Assembly: GCF_050624435.1 (NCBI RefSeq)
Contig: NC_134534.1
Coordinates: 69,401,501 to 69,465,500 of the forward strand
Direction: 5' to 3'
DNA length: 64,000 nt
Source: Tenrec ecaudatus
Taxonomy: Eukaryota; Chordata; Mammalia; Afrosoricida; Tenrecidae
Shown here: piece after piece, positions 22,501 through 33,498 of the stretch
Numbering within the stretch: the first letter of the stretch is position 1
How the letters are laid out: each line of letters starts with the position of its first letter
The notes under the pieces: model-generated
Seen by the model: only the letters and a program-made list of their open reading frames with translations
Databases searched by the model: none
Told to the model about the DNA's origin: nothing
Position numbers and translations under genes: made by a program

Positions 22501-23110
22501 AAAAGTCTTATTGAGGTATAATTCATATAGATACTTCTCTAGTCGTATTTTAAAAAGTCGTATAAATGTCCCTACAATCAGTTCTAGAACCTTTTATTCC
22601 TTCTTGTATCCATTATACTCTGCTGTTTCCCTCGAACACCACCCCTGTATCCCAAATGAGCCAACACGCCCATTACTATCTCTCTATTTGCCTCTCCGGA
22701 CTTTACATACTGCAAAACATGAAAAGAAAGTAAAAACAGAAAATACATAAAAAGAAAGAAAAGACCAACAAAATATTAAAAGAAAACCAGAGGAAAGAAT
22801 CTCAATCTAGAAAAAAAATCAGGAAATATTAAAAACTAAAAACATTTTTAAAAGGGTCAAAAGAGATCAAATATTTAGGTACTGCATTTATACCTAATTA
22901 CACCTGCCATACTGAGTTGACCATACTCTGCCTGATAGCAAGGTCATTTATATCCCTCAAGTTTGGTCATAGATTCACTAGAGGCCTCATCCCTGTAGAG
23001 ACCCTGCAGACGGGTTGGGCTCCCCCGGTCATCCATAGGCTTATGCAAACGGGTAGGAGCCAGATCTTGCAGATCATTCCATCTCCATGCTGGTGTGCAC
23101 AGGAATCACC
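22501..23110 (-). mobile_element. Old L1 3'-end fragment, antisense
   Basis: Begins ttgaggtataattcatatag, the typical antisense start of old L1 3' UTRs. Later text (aggtcatttatatccctcaa, cctcatccctgtagagaccc) parallels 32125-32230. Confidence 0.65.
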
Positions 23111-23159
23111 TGGGCCTGTGAAAACATGCAGCTTCTCATTCAATCGGTATATGGAAGAC

Positions 23160-23345
23160 TGGAGGGTCCCTAGTGGAAAAAGGTAGGTACTCGGCTGCTA
23201 ATGGAAAGTTTGGTAGTTGGAACTCCACTGGGAAAAATTTGGGAACACAGTTCTATAATGATTACTGCCAAGACAACTGTATGAGGCAGTTCTACTGGAG
23301 GCTCCATGAGTGAGACTAATGGATAGCAGCCAACGGGAACACAAG
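23160..23345 (+). repeat. AfroSINE, sense
   Basis: Starts gagggtccctagtggaaaa, includes ctcggctgctaatggaaag, and ends with ctccatgagtgagactaatgg. Confidence 0.68.
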
Positions 23346-23394
23346 GGGGATCAGAGAGTCTGCTTTTCCAGGCAGTCCCTACACAATTCCAATT

Positions 23395-24175
23395 ACACGG
23401 TTAGGTGCCATCCAGTTGGCTTGAGTCCTAGTGTTGCTACAACAGAATGAAATACAGAACCACCCATAAGGGCTGCTGTTCGCGCCCCTTGTGGCCACGG
23501 CCGTGGCCATTGACCGTGGTGAGGGTTTTCCTCTGACTCTCCAATTTACCTCGCATGTTCCCCTTCTCCAGCACCTGGGACAAAGTCTGCCACCCTCGCT
23601 TTGAAGGAACATTCTGGCTGTACTTCTTCCCAGAAAGATTTGTTTTATTTTTCTTTTGGAAGTTCATGCTATGCTTAATATTCTTCACAAAACAATAAAG
23701 AAAAAAAGCATAACATTTTCTTAAATATTTCTTACTGTGTGTCCAGCTTTCACATGCAAATGAGATGAATGAAAATACAATGGTGGGAAAGATATGACAA
23801 AATAATAATTTATAAATTATCCAGGGCTCATGAGGGAGGGTGGAGTGGGGAGGGAAGGGAAAAAAAAAAGAGGACCTGATGCAAAAGGCTTAAGTGGAGA
23901 GCAAATGCTTTGAAAATCACGAGAGCAATGAATGTACAGATGTGCTTTGCACAATTGATGTATGTCTGGATTGTGATAAGAGTTGTGTGAGCCCCTAATA
24001 AAACATTTAAAAAAACCAACCAAACAAAAGAAAATACAATGGCCTTGGTCAGGCTCAGGTTCACGTTAGTCTTCAATGTAACATCCTTTTAAAAAATATT
24101 TATAATTTTTTTCTTTTTTAACATTGAAAGAGGTCTTGTGCAGCAGATTTGACTGATGCCCTAGCAAAGACTCCA
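23395..24175 (-). mobile_element. RTE/BovB-like LINE 3' region, antisense
   Basis: Starts with the RTE tail in reverse (cggttaggtgccatccag). It carries blocks shared with other RTE copies here: acattctggctgtacttctt, gtccagctttcacatgcaaa, and ggtcttgtgcagcagatttg after the L1 insert. The encoded part corresponds to the C-terminal end of the RTE protein. It is interrupted at 23784-24029 by an L1 tail. Confidence 0.8.
23771..24042 (+). mobile_element. L1 tail inserted in RTE, 13-bp TSD
   Basis: Insert 23784-24029 is a single-module L1 3' end in sense orientation (gaggacctgatgcaaaaggc, then gagcccctaataaaacatt). It is flanked by gaaaatacaatgg at 23771-23783 and 24030-24042. Confidence 0.92.
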
Positions 24176-24283
24176 AGCTCCAAAGAGTCTGCTAAGGATG
24201 TCGATATTTTCTAAGAGCATTAAACAGTTATTGGAAGAGTTCTCAAAAGAAAGTGACAATATAAACTTGGAGATTTCATTATT

Positions 24284-24500
24284 TATTTATTAAAAATCAT
24301 TTTATTGGGGGTTCGTACAACTCTTATCACAATCCATACATATATTCATTGTCAAGCACATTTGTACATTTGTTGCTATCACCATTCTCAAAATATTTTA
24401 TTTCTACTTGAACCCTTGGTATCAGCTCCTCATTTTCCCCCTCTCTCCTCATACCCCCTCCTTCACAAACCCTTGATAATTTATAAATTATTATTATGAG
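24284..24500 (-). mobile_element. L1 3' end fragment, antisense
   Basis: Starts aaaaatcattttattggggg and ends in the ataatttataaattattatt block, a 5'-truncated L1 terminus. Confidence 0.85.
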
Positions 24501-26104
24501 CATTCTAGTTGCAGAATGGAGAATATATTGGCACAGGACAAAGAGATGAAAAAATTGTTGAATTAATTATGATCAAGTAAATTAAGATCTGTGTATTCTT
24601 CCACAAACATTAATAACAATGGCTATAAATCCATTTTCATGACAAGGAAAATTATTTTTGGCATAAAACTAGATTAAAAAGTAGAAATAAAAACCATATA
24701 TACAACCCCCCCCCCCAGACAAAACCCATATATACGAGATGATTTTAACTTTGTAGAACAATGTGTAAAGGAGGGGGTGAATGCAGTACATTGCTGATGA
24801 TAACTCTGGGTGGATGGTGGGTGTATTTCTTTCTTTCTTTTTTTAATGCTTTGTTTCTATGTGTCGTTTCCCCTTACTATTTCCACTCTGATATTTTAAT
24901 TGGTTAAAATGCTTTCCAAAGAACAATTGACTCTGACTAAAATAATCAAACAGCAGACATTTTTCTCTGTGGACCTTAAATAAACCTCCACTGAACTGCA
25001 GCCCTCATAGAGTGAAGAGGAATGCTGGGAGCACTAATTCCCTGGCCCTTCTTGTGGTGCCATGCTGTTGCTGGTTGTCAATTTCACACATGCAATTTCT
25101 ATCCATTCAGAGCTGACAGCTAGGGTTTCCCCTCCATTGTGAGAGCTCTTCTCTCCCCTGGCTTCCCCAGGCTTGCATTTGGTAACCTTTGCCCTTTTAT
25201 TTGGTACAAGCCAAAATGGCATCTTTGGAAAACTAATGTACCAGAGACAATGGTTGCACGGAGCCACATAGCCTACTGTTTTTTTCCTTTCTGTGTGCGA
25301 AGGTTATTACTAGAGCTCATTTTAGAGAATTTCAAATCCATTCAAAGTATCATGGGTTTAAATTTTTCTAATGGAAGCAAAGCTTTTGATGTTTGGGCTT
25401 AGAGAGCTGCCGAGTCCCTTTAAAGTTCAAATTTTCATACAGTGGCACAATTGATCAAAGACTATTTTAAGATATAGAGAAAAGGCAATTTATTTTTTAC
25501 CTATAGTTGTTTTGTGTTCTCAGTATTATTATTATACTTTCTCCCCTCGAACCACCTCCCTGTTTGAAGATCTACTTTTTTACTAACATACATTGGCTTC
25601 ACCTTCTTTTTGATCAGTCTGAGAAACCATCTGGAAACAATTGAGAGTGACGTCACAAACCCGCCATTATGATTTCAATGTAGGATCAAAGAATAAGGGA
25701 AAAGTGGAGGATCAGGGAAGCTTGATTTAACCTTTAAGCACAAATATCTGACAGGTTAGGGAAAGGCCAGAAAATAAACTAAATTGAAAAGATTATTGAT
25801 GCGTATTGAAGCAAGGGTATTTGGTTTATGCTGAGGGCTAAGTTACAGTCTAGAGGTTAGATGTCACTTCTTTTCACATGTATTTATTTATTGTGAGAAA
25901 GAGAGAAAGGCAGTCATCTAGGGGTGAGGATGGCAAGAGATGCTAAAGCATCTCATGAAGCTAGACGCAGGAGATGATGTGAAAAGTCTGAAACGGAGGC
26001 TAAAGGTTGTAAACGAGAGCGATGGGCATGGAATTCGACAGAATTGATGCTCTCTTGAAGAACTGTTAGGTTTCTTAGTCAGCGTTGTTCGTCACCAGAG
26101 AAAA
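24501..26104. other. Longest stretch without recognisable repeats
   Basis: About 1.6 kb with no repeat I can name, apart from a short poly-C run (24707-24717) and a T/C-rich tract near 24830. An 87-codon frame at 25139-25402 and a 77-codon antisense frame overlap and have no known domain. It could be unique or conserved non-coding DNA. Confidence 0.5.
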
Positions 26105-26310
26105 CAAATGATGAGCTATTGCCGTGCAGTTTGATCAGACTCACAGAGACCCGGTAGCAGAGACTGGGACTGCCCTATGGGGTCTCCAAGACTGCAGTCT
26201 TTACAGAAGCAGACTGCCACGTTTCTCCCCCCCCCCCCCCCCCGCAGTCTGTGCACCCGTTCAACCGACGGACCTTTCCTACCTGCCTCGGTTTAACTGT
26301 GGCCCCACTG
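26105..26310 (-). repeat. AfroSINE, antisense, with an internal poly-C run
   Basis: Reverse-complement SINE from cgtgcagtttgatcagactc to gtggccccactgggcctcc. A run of 17-18 cytosines (about 26226-26243) sits where the family normally has a short C-rich piece (tttctcccgcagag), so it arose by slippage within the SINE. Confidence 0.75.
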
Positions 26311-26950
26311 GGCCTCCTTCAGCAAGTGATTACAAAGGGCTCTCAGGTGGGTGGAGGGGGAGGACTTAGAGTCACGATGGGAATGACCCTGCAGTTCCAG
26401 CTAATATCGGAATTGAACTCTCAAATCCCCGGGACATTTTGCTCATTTCTAGCTGACAGGAACGGTTGATTTCATACCTGAGTACGACAGCCAGTCATGC
26501 AAAGGAGATGGGGATTTCAGGTGCCAGATATGAGCACTTGGCTTTGAAGAAGTCAGAAAGCAACATTTCCAAACTAGTTTCTCTGGTTTAAATCAAAATC
26601 GCTGCATTACAATTTTTTTGTATGATCCTATTTCTATGAAATAGATAAATGTGCAGGAACCAAAGTATATTAGTGGCCATGAGAGGTGGAAGAGGGGGGA
26701 AAGGAGGAGTCATGATGTAGAGGACGTTGATTTGCTGTTAATGGTGGCAGAATAATTAGCAAGCAAATTGTGATGATGGTTGTACAACGTGGCGAACATA
26801 GCCAATGCCACTGATTGTAACAATGTTGAGTGGGAATATATAATTTCACACATGCACACACACACCGACCCGAAGTCTGGGATTTTCCGAGACAATTCAC
26901 AAATGACTGTATTATGTATGTATGTGTAAGGTGTATAATTATATATTCTT
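26311..26950. other. Unassigned DNA
   Basis: No feature beyond a short imperfect CA-rich tract near 26850. Confidence 0.4.
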
Positions 26951-27421
26951 TTAAGGCAACTTATTTTTTGAAAAAATCACTTTATTGGGGCCTCGTACAA
27001 CTCTTTTTTTAATTCATACATCTCTTATTACAATCCATATATCCATCCATTGTGTTCAACACATTTGCATGTTTGTTGCAATCATCATTTTCAAAACATT
27101 TCCTTTCTACTTAAGCTCCTCATTTTTTCACCTCCCTCCCTGCCACCTTCTCCCTCATGAACCCTTGATCATTTATAAATTATTATTATTTTGTCATATC
27201 TTACACTGTCCGACGTCTCCCTTCACCCACTTTTCTGTTGTCCGTCCCCTAGGGAGGAGGTTATATGTAGATCCCTGTAATTGGTTCCCCCTTTTTTACC
27301 CCACCCGTCCTCCATCCTCCCATATTGCCACTCTCACCACTGGTCCTGAAGGGATCATCTGTCCTGATTCCCTGTGTTTCCAGTTCCTATCTGTACCAGT
27401 GTACATTAAGGCAACTTATTT
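26951..27421 (-). mobile_element. L1 3' UTR insert with perfect 16-bp TSD
   Basis: Insert 26967-27405 is an antisense L1 3' end flanked by ttaaggcaacttattt at 26951-26966 and 27406-27421. The 172-codon open frame across it (26985-27503) starts in the L1 UTR and is not a gene. Confidence 0.93.
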
Positions 27422-27849
27422 AAAGTGCCTTCTACTGCTATTTCATTTTAATATCTCTGTAAATTATCTTGATATCAATGTAATTCAGTCATTAATATAT
27501 TGAAAACATATAGGATTATGCATTCAAATTTTGATTTTGAAAATTGTGGTCACTATACTAGTTCATGAACTTCCTCTGGCTATCAAGTTATTCTGGTAAA
27601 GATTTTTTTCTTTAGAGATCAAAATGATAAACCTGACTTAAATGATTACAACCTTGCCAGCTGATCCCCGCTCTGATGTACGTTGGGCCCGATCTGGTTT
27701 TCAGCATTTTCAGTTTTTGCTTTTTCATATTGGGTTTTACCTCAGATATATTTTGTCTTTGGGAGGAGCCCTCTTGAACTTTTGTTATGTTTTTCTGTTT
27801 TCAGTAAATGAAACCCAGGATTAATGAGCCTACAAAGACAAGTAGAGTA
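27422..27849. other. Unassigned DNA
   Basis: AT-rich, no recognisable feature. Confidence 0.4.
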
Positions 27850-28035
27850 AGAATTTGGGGGTGTACCATGGAGGAAGGCGTGAAAGGGGCGCTGATATCA
27901 AGGAGTTCAAGGAGGAGGAAAATGATTTGAAACTGATTGTGGTAGAAATATTACGATACTGCTTGTTGTGATTGAACTATGGGATTGAAGTGATATCTGT
28001 ATTAGCTCCCAATTAAATGGTTTGGAGAAAGAAAG
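27850..28035 (+). mobile_element. Possible old L1-type 3' tail, sense
   Basis: The order of words (gctgatatcaaggagttcaa, ttgaaactgattgtggtaga, tagctcccaattaaatgg) loosely follows the L1 terminal module (gctgataccaagggctcaag to gcctctaataaaatg). It is too diverged to be certain. Confidence 0.4.
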
Positions 28036-28525
28036 AAAAAAAAAGATTTCCTTTAGATTGTTGTTTCTCTTTTCACCTTAGAGAGAGTGCCTAATTTGGT
28101 GAACAGTCACATCTAAAATTATACTTAAAATTCTCAACCCTTAATTTTGTGTTGTTCCTTATTATTTAGTGCCAAACTTCAAAAGAAACCCGAGTCGAAT
28201 CTTATTCTTTCAGATAAGTAACCAAGTAATCACACCTATGGAAACAGGAGCCTTAAGAAGGAGCCCATGCAGCACCAACGTTCTGTTGCCCACACTTGAT
28301 GTGAGGATTAAAATAAAAAAGAACTCAGAGATGGCAAATGCATGTTGCATGTGGCCCTATGTCCACAGCAACGCAAGCTCACGGGCTAAATCATGAAAAA
28401 TTTCCTGTGGGCCCAGCCAGGGCTTCAAGATGCTTTTCCAAACAGGACTTCAGGAGCCACCAGCAACTGATGGGAGTTTGCACTTGGGTGAAACAACAAC
28501 AACAATTGCCATCCTGACTTTATAT
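28036..28525. other. Unassigned DNA
   Basis: A 75-codon frame at 28169-28396 has no known domain. No repeat is recognised. Confidence 0.4.
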
Positions 28526-28674
28526 CAGTGTTTCCCAAAGTGGGTGTCACGGGTTGCTAGAATGATCTAAGGAGGCTGCAAAGGCAGACAACTGCATATT
28601 ACCCTGGATTACGGCTATTGTATAAATGTTTTTATTTGCCTCAAAAGGTGGTCAAACACATTTGGGAACCAATG
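28526..28674. mobile_element. Small non-autonomous hAT element (MITE)
   Basis: A 149-bp element with hAT/Charlie-type termini: cagtgtttcccaaagtggg on the left and cacatttgggaaccaatg on the right, inverted relative to each other. Flanking octamers ctttatat and ctgttgat agree at 5 of 8 positions, so the duplication is decayed or absent. No coding capacity. Confidence 0.7.
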
Positions 28675-29064
28675 CTGTTGATGAAGAAAATGTTCAACAG
28701 TTTAGATGTTGAATATTTTGGAGAATGACACATGTGTTTTTATTTAGAAAGCCAGCCGTTTCATATTTTTTCATAAGCAAAATTATAAATTTGTTTACAA
28801 AACATTCCCTACTTGCAAATGTTCTTTTTGTAAGTTGTTTGAACTTCATAAACCATGGCGAGAGCACCCGGGAATGGACAGGCCAGGGAACTGGCAGGTG
28901 TTACCTGCTCCGATCAGCAGAGAGCAACAGTCACAAGTCTTGAAGAGTGAAACACTTGAACTTCAACTTCACTTATTAAATCATGTCACTTCTCACTATT
29001 AAGTCTCAGTTTCCTCCTTTCCAAATTGTGGTAGTTTTCAAAATTAAATAGACCAAATAAATTA
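28675..29064. other. Unassigned DNA
   Basis: No recognisable feature. AT-rich with one short GC-richer island near 28860-28930. Confidence 0.4.
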
Positions 29065-29295
29065 ATATGAAACACACTGCCATTGGATTGATGCCAACTC
29101 ATAGTGACCCAATAGGACACAGTAGAACTGGCACCTGTGGGTTTCTGATTGTAATTCTTTTTTAAAAATTAAAAAAAAAAATTTTGTGATAGTAATTCTT
29201 GACAGGATTAGAAAGCCTCCTCTTTCTCTCTCAGAGCAGCTGGTGGTTTTAAACTGCTGATCTAATGGTTAGCAGCCCAATGCATAACAGATTAG
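29065..29295 (-). repeat. AfroSINE, antisense, split by a 30-bp A/T insert
   Basis: Reverse-complement SINE (gccaactcatagtgacccaa ... ctgctgatctaatggttagc). The middle is interrupted: tgtaattctt at 29150-29159 recurs as agtaattctt at 29191-29200, with an A/T-rich 31-bp piece between. This is the family's gtaaatctttacag position. Confidence 0.78.
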
Positions 29296-29309
29296 CATAT
29301 GGTATATAA

Positions 29310-29482
29310 AGAAATCAAAGCCAGTGCCACAAATCCATTCCTACTCATAGCAACCCTATAGATGGTTTCTGAGGCCGTAAATCTTTACAGGAGCAGACAG
29401 CCTCATATTGTGAGTTTGAACCGGGGATCTTGCAGTTAGCAATCCAATGTCTAACCTACAGGGCCAGCAGGAGCCCTTACAT
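29310..29482 (-). repeat. AfroSINE, antisense
   Basis: Intact example of the middle motif (cgtaaatctttacaggagc). It ends with ggccagcaggagccc, the reverse of the tRNA-like start. Confidence 0.82.
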
Positions 29483-29799
29483 AGTATACAGTAGTCCTCA
29501 ATAATTGTTAGCTTTGACTAGCAGAGAGAGAAATTTTTCTGCTTCTGGTGGCATGAAGAAAATCTCAGTCAATTAAGAACCTTTGTGTTTTAATGATAAT
29601 TTGGCGACTTTAATTTTATAATTAGACATCACAGAATCTCAGAGTATCCTAATGCAATGCAGATGGTGGGAAAGACAGTGTCCTAAAGAGTAGAGACACA
29701 AGTGATAGGTATTGGTCTTCCATAAAATTAAGCAAATAATTTAGCTTTTCTAGGATCTCAGCTTCCCACATGTAAGTTGTCAAAGCTTTTGTCTTGCTT
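29483..29799. other. Unassigned DNA
   Basis: No recognisable feature. Confidence 0.4.
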
Positions 29800-30321
29800 G
29801 GGTCCATAATCAAAGCTCATGGAAGCAGCAGCCAAGAGATCAAGAGATGCATTGCACTGGGTAAATGCCACAGAAGACCTCTTTAGAGTACTGAAAAGCA
29901 ATAGTGTTACTTTGAGGACCAAGTCATGGTATTTTCCATTGCCTCATAAATGTGAAAGTTGGAGGGTGAATAAGGAAGACCAAAGAAGAATCACTGTATT
30001 TGAGTTGTGGTACTAGAGAGGAAATTGAAAGTACCATGGACTCTAAAGGGCCAATCCATCTTGGAAGAAGTATGGCCAGAGTGCTCTTTAGAGGCAAGGA
30101 TGATGTTACAATGTCTTACACATTTTGGACATGTTGTCAGAAGAGACCTGTCCTCAGAGAAGGACTTGGTAAAGTAGAGGGGCAGAGAAAAAGAGGAAGA
30201 CTCTCACGGAGATGAGTTGACACAGGGATTGTGAGGATAGCATAAGATTGGACAGTGTTTTGTTCTGTTGTGCATAGGGTCATTGTGGATTGGAACTGAC
30301 TTGATAGCACGTAACAATAAC
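29800..30321 (+). mobile_element. RTE/BovB-like LINE 3' end, sense
   Basis: Encodes the C-terminal end of an RTE protein in broken frames (WNKEDQRRITVFELWY resembles the family block around RRIDAFELWCWR). It ends in the RTE tail: tagggtcattgtggattgg, then aactgacttgatagcac. That tail is shared with the AfroSINEs. Confidence 0.82.
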
Positions 30322-30361
30322 AAAATTGACTCAATTCCGTGGGATTTTGACGTAGTGAAAA

Positions 30362-30525
30362 AAAGGAGCCTTGGTGATGCTTTGAGCTGCTAACTCTAAG
30401 ACAGGTGGTTCAATCCCACCAATCTTTCTTTGGGAGAAAGACGAGGCTGTCTGTTCCCATAAAGATTTATAGTCTCAGGAACCCTATACAGGCTCACTAT
30501 GAGTAAGAACTGACATGAAGACATG
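30362..30525 (+). repeat. AfroSINE, sense
   Basis: Starts ggagccttggtgatgcttt, includes gggagaaagacgaggctgtc and cccataaagatttatagtct (site intact), and ends with ctcactatgagtaagaactg. Confidence 0.8.
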
Positions 30526-30529
30526 GACT

Positions 30530-31905
30530 TGGATTTTCTGTAGACTGCTACTTGGCCAAATGATGGGGAGAGATCCATATTATGCTCATTCCGAAGAAAG
30601 ATGACCAAGCAGAATGTATAAACTATAGAACAATATTATTAATATCACATGCAAGTAAAATTGCTGAAGATTATCCAACAGTGGTTGCAGCAGTACATTG
30701 ACATAGCTGCTAGAGACTCAGGCTGCATGCAGAAGAAGACATGGGAGAGCAAATGCTTTGAAAATGATTAGGGCAAAGAATGTACGGATATGCTTTATAC
30801 AACTGATGCATGTATATGTATGGATTGTGATAAGAGTTGTATGAGCCCCTAATAAAATGTAAAAAGAAAAAACAGAAGAAGAAGACATGGAACAAGAAAT
30901 AGCATTTCTGGTGTCAGATGGATGTTGGTTGAAAGCAGAGAATACCAGAAATATGTTTAATTGTGTTTATGGACCATAACAAATTATGGATAGTTTTGAG
31001 AAGAATGGGAATATTCAGAACAGTTAATTGTACTCGTGAACAACCTACATATGGTTGAAAAGTCAGTTGTGGGAAAAGAACACAGGAATACTGAAAGTTT
31101 TAAAATAAGGAAAGGTATACATCAGGGTTGTATTATCTCACTGTAATTATTTATTCAGCATGCTGAGCAAATAATCAGAGGAGCAGGACTATCTGAAGAA
31201 GAATGCAGCATCAGGGTTGGAGGAAGCTTATTAACAACCTGGGATATGTATATGACATATACATACCTAGCAACCCTGGCTTGCTAGAAGTGAGGAGGAC
31301 TTGAAGCACTTGCTGATGCAATGTTGATGCAGATCAAGGATTGCAGCCATCAGTTTGGATTGCAACCCTGTGAGAAAACAATCCAAACAACTGGACCAAC
31401 AGTTAAGATGACAATAACTGAAGAAAAGATCAAAGTTGTCAAGGATTTCATATTGCTTGGATTCACACACTCAATACTCATGGAAGCAGCAGCCAAGAAA
31501 TGAAATGACATACTGCATTGTGCAAATCTGCTGCAAAGGGCCTCTTTCAAGTGTTGAAAAGCAAGGATGTTACTTTGAAGACTAAGGAATTCCTGACCCA
31601 AGCCATGGTATTTTCATTTGCCTCATATGCATGTAAATGTTGACCATTGAATAAGGCAGCCTGAAGAAGAATCAATGCATTTGAATTATGGTGCTGGCAA
31701 AGAATATTGAACGTTCTGTGGACAGCCAAAAGGACAAACAGATCTGTCTTGGAGGAAGTAGAGCTAGAATACTCTTAGGAAGCAAAGAAGGAAGACGTTG
31801 TCTTCTGTGCTTTGGACTTGTTATCAGGAGAGACGAATCCCTGGAAAAGGACATCATGCTGATTAGAGGGCCAGTGATGCAGTCACTGTGTCAATCCATC
31901 TTGTA
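30530..31905 (+). mobile_element. RTE/BovB-like LINE, RT to C-terminus, sense
   Basis: A longer RTE copy spanning part of the reverse transcriptase (MIFLRNEH-like opposite strand discounted; sense text has catcagggttgtattatctc, matching the conserved HQGCILSP region) through the C-terminal domain (gaagcagcagccaagaaatg, gaattatggtgctggcaaag). It is interrupted by an L1 tail at 30745-30876 and has multiple frame breaks. Near 31880 it joins an inverted RTE piece (tcaatccatcttgtagaagg), suggesting a second fragment. Confidence 0.8.
30731..30890 (+). mobile_element. 132-bp L1 tail inserted in RTE, 14-bp TSD
   Basis: Insert 30745-30876 is one terminal module of the dimeric-tail type (gagagcaaatgctttgaaaa ... 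cccctaataaaatgtaaaa). It is flanked by agaagaagacatgg at 30731-30744 and 30877-30890. It carries the internal module plus the start of the linker but no second module. Confidence 0.93.
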
Positions 31906-32330
31906 GAAGGTCTTCCTCTTTTTTGCTGCTCGACTACACAAAATAAAACAAGAGGCAAAGAAAGCCCAACAACAATACCAAAATAAACCAGAGAAAAACT
32001 TGAATTTAAAATAAAGCAGAGAATATTAAATGGTTTAAACGAGAGCCTAAATGATAAGGTGTTACATTTTAACCTAACTACATGTGCCACAATCAACTTT
32101 ACAATGCTCTTTGTCTCACAGCAAGGCGATTCACATCCCTAGACAGTGAACAGAGGGGATTCATCAGAGGCTTAATCCATGTGGGGGCCCTGCCAATGGA
32201 TTTTAGGAGTCTACAGTCATCCTCAGCCTTCTGCAAATTGGGTGTTCAGAATTTAAGCTCTGAATGGTTTCCCTCCTCTGGATTTAGATTTTATAAATCA
32301 TGTTCCTTTTAAATGTCCTATGAGTTTTGG
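31906..32330 (-). mobile_element. Old L1 3'-UTR fragment, antisense
   Basis: Resembles 22700-23100: an A-rich stretch, then acaatgctctttgtctcaca, ttcacatccctagacagtg and ggattcatcagaggcttaat. Confidence 0.6.
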
Positions 32331-32412
32331 GAAAAAAACATGGAAATCTGGAGGCAATATCAGTCCTGTAGGAGTAAAGTTTGCCACAGAAATTCTCACA
32401 GGTTAGCTTTTG

Positions 32413-33050
32413 CTACTTCCTTCTAACATGAGCAGGTGCATTGTACATATTTTGTGTGGGGTGGTAGTGGTGATTCCTTTGTGCAATCTTCCTGACTTTT
32501 TTCTCACCAAAGCAGTTTTCCATTTTCTTCAAAGTTCTTCCTTCTAACACCTCATGATTGTCTGGTGTCCTTTTTTTTGGGGGGGGAGGGGTGGATCTCA
32601 GAAAAGGATTGCTATAACCTTCTGAACTGACTTCTATGCATTGGTTTAAAAGGCCTTGTTTTGATTGGATCTTGCCCTCTGGATCATATTGATAGACACA
32701 AAATTTGCCCTCAGTTCTGATTTGTTCCATAAAATTGACTTCAATAGCTTACATACTGCTTAAATAATTAAGGAAAATCCAGCTCTTTGAGCCAGCTAAT
32801 CATTGCACAATGCTTTTGGCATTGATCAAGTGGAAAACTTACTGAGGACAAGACATTCACTTCAAATTCAAATGCCGACTCATGTGAGATCCTAACTTCA
32901 GAAGCTATTGCATTCATGGTGACTCGACCATTAATGGTAACTTCTACCGGTTTCTGGACATCAGTCATAGTTTCTTTGTTTGTTAAAGTGGATGGCCTTC
33001 TTCCCTCTTATAAGAATGAGTTTTAACTTTTGAATTAGATAGAGGGGATT
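32413..33050 (-). mobile_element. Second, heavily decayed mariner-like transposase relic
   Basis: On the minus strand three mariner blocks appear in the right order. First, a helix-turn-helix region (GRVTMNAIASEVRISHESAF; family form RLTTREVAERVSISHGSA), preceded by EEGHPL (family GRP). Second, KFCVYQYDPEGKIQS (family TWVYQYDPETKRQS). Third, MYNAPAHV (family QDNAPAHT, with the catalytic D replaced by Y). Frames are broken and large parts are diverged. The blocks do not resemble the copy at 19062 closely enough to be the same element, and termini were not found. Confidence 0.6.
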
Positions 33051-33299
33051 TAAATATCAGATCATCAACTCTGTAGTCAATGGTTACAACCATGCATATG
33101 CCCTGCCATGCCTCCCTCTGGATTCTATCCCATCCCTTCCCTTGATTTATTTTGTCCTTATGGATCTCCATTTTCCCTTTATCCAAGTCAATAACTGTCA
33201 GTTTAGTAGTCCATTGCTTCCTCTTCCAACCTTTACCCTCTGTTAGGAATTCTACCCTTGGGAAGCTCCAAAATCTAGTACCTTTGGTATGCAAGTCTT

Positions 33300-33479
33300 T
33301 GACTTATTTTTTTAGCCTGTAGTAGTGGTCTCATACAATATGTGCCCTAATTCAGCCTAAGGATCATCAGGTCCAAACATATCACTAGGGGTTTTATGGT
33401 TTCATGATATATATATTTAGTATTCCATTGTCTGTATGTATCGATGTTTCTTTATCTATTAATATAATGATGGGCATTT
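33300..33479 (-). mobile_element. Old L1 remnant (left half of the insertion target)
   Basis: Antisense text typical of the end of old L1 ORF2 (tattccattgtctgtatgta, gatgggcatttaagc). It continues at 42130 (gctattgtgaacagcgctg) on the far side of the full-length L1. Confidence 0.72.
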
Positions 33480-33498
33480 AAGCTATTTCCAACTTCTT

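Noticed and set aside
26985-27503. 172-codon open frame
   Set aside because: It runs from inside an L1 3' UTR insert across its TSD into flanking DNA, so it cannot be an old gene.
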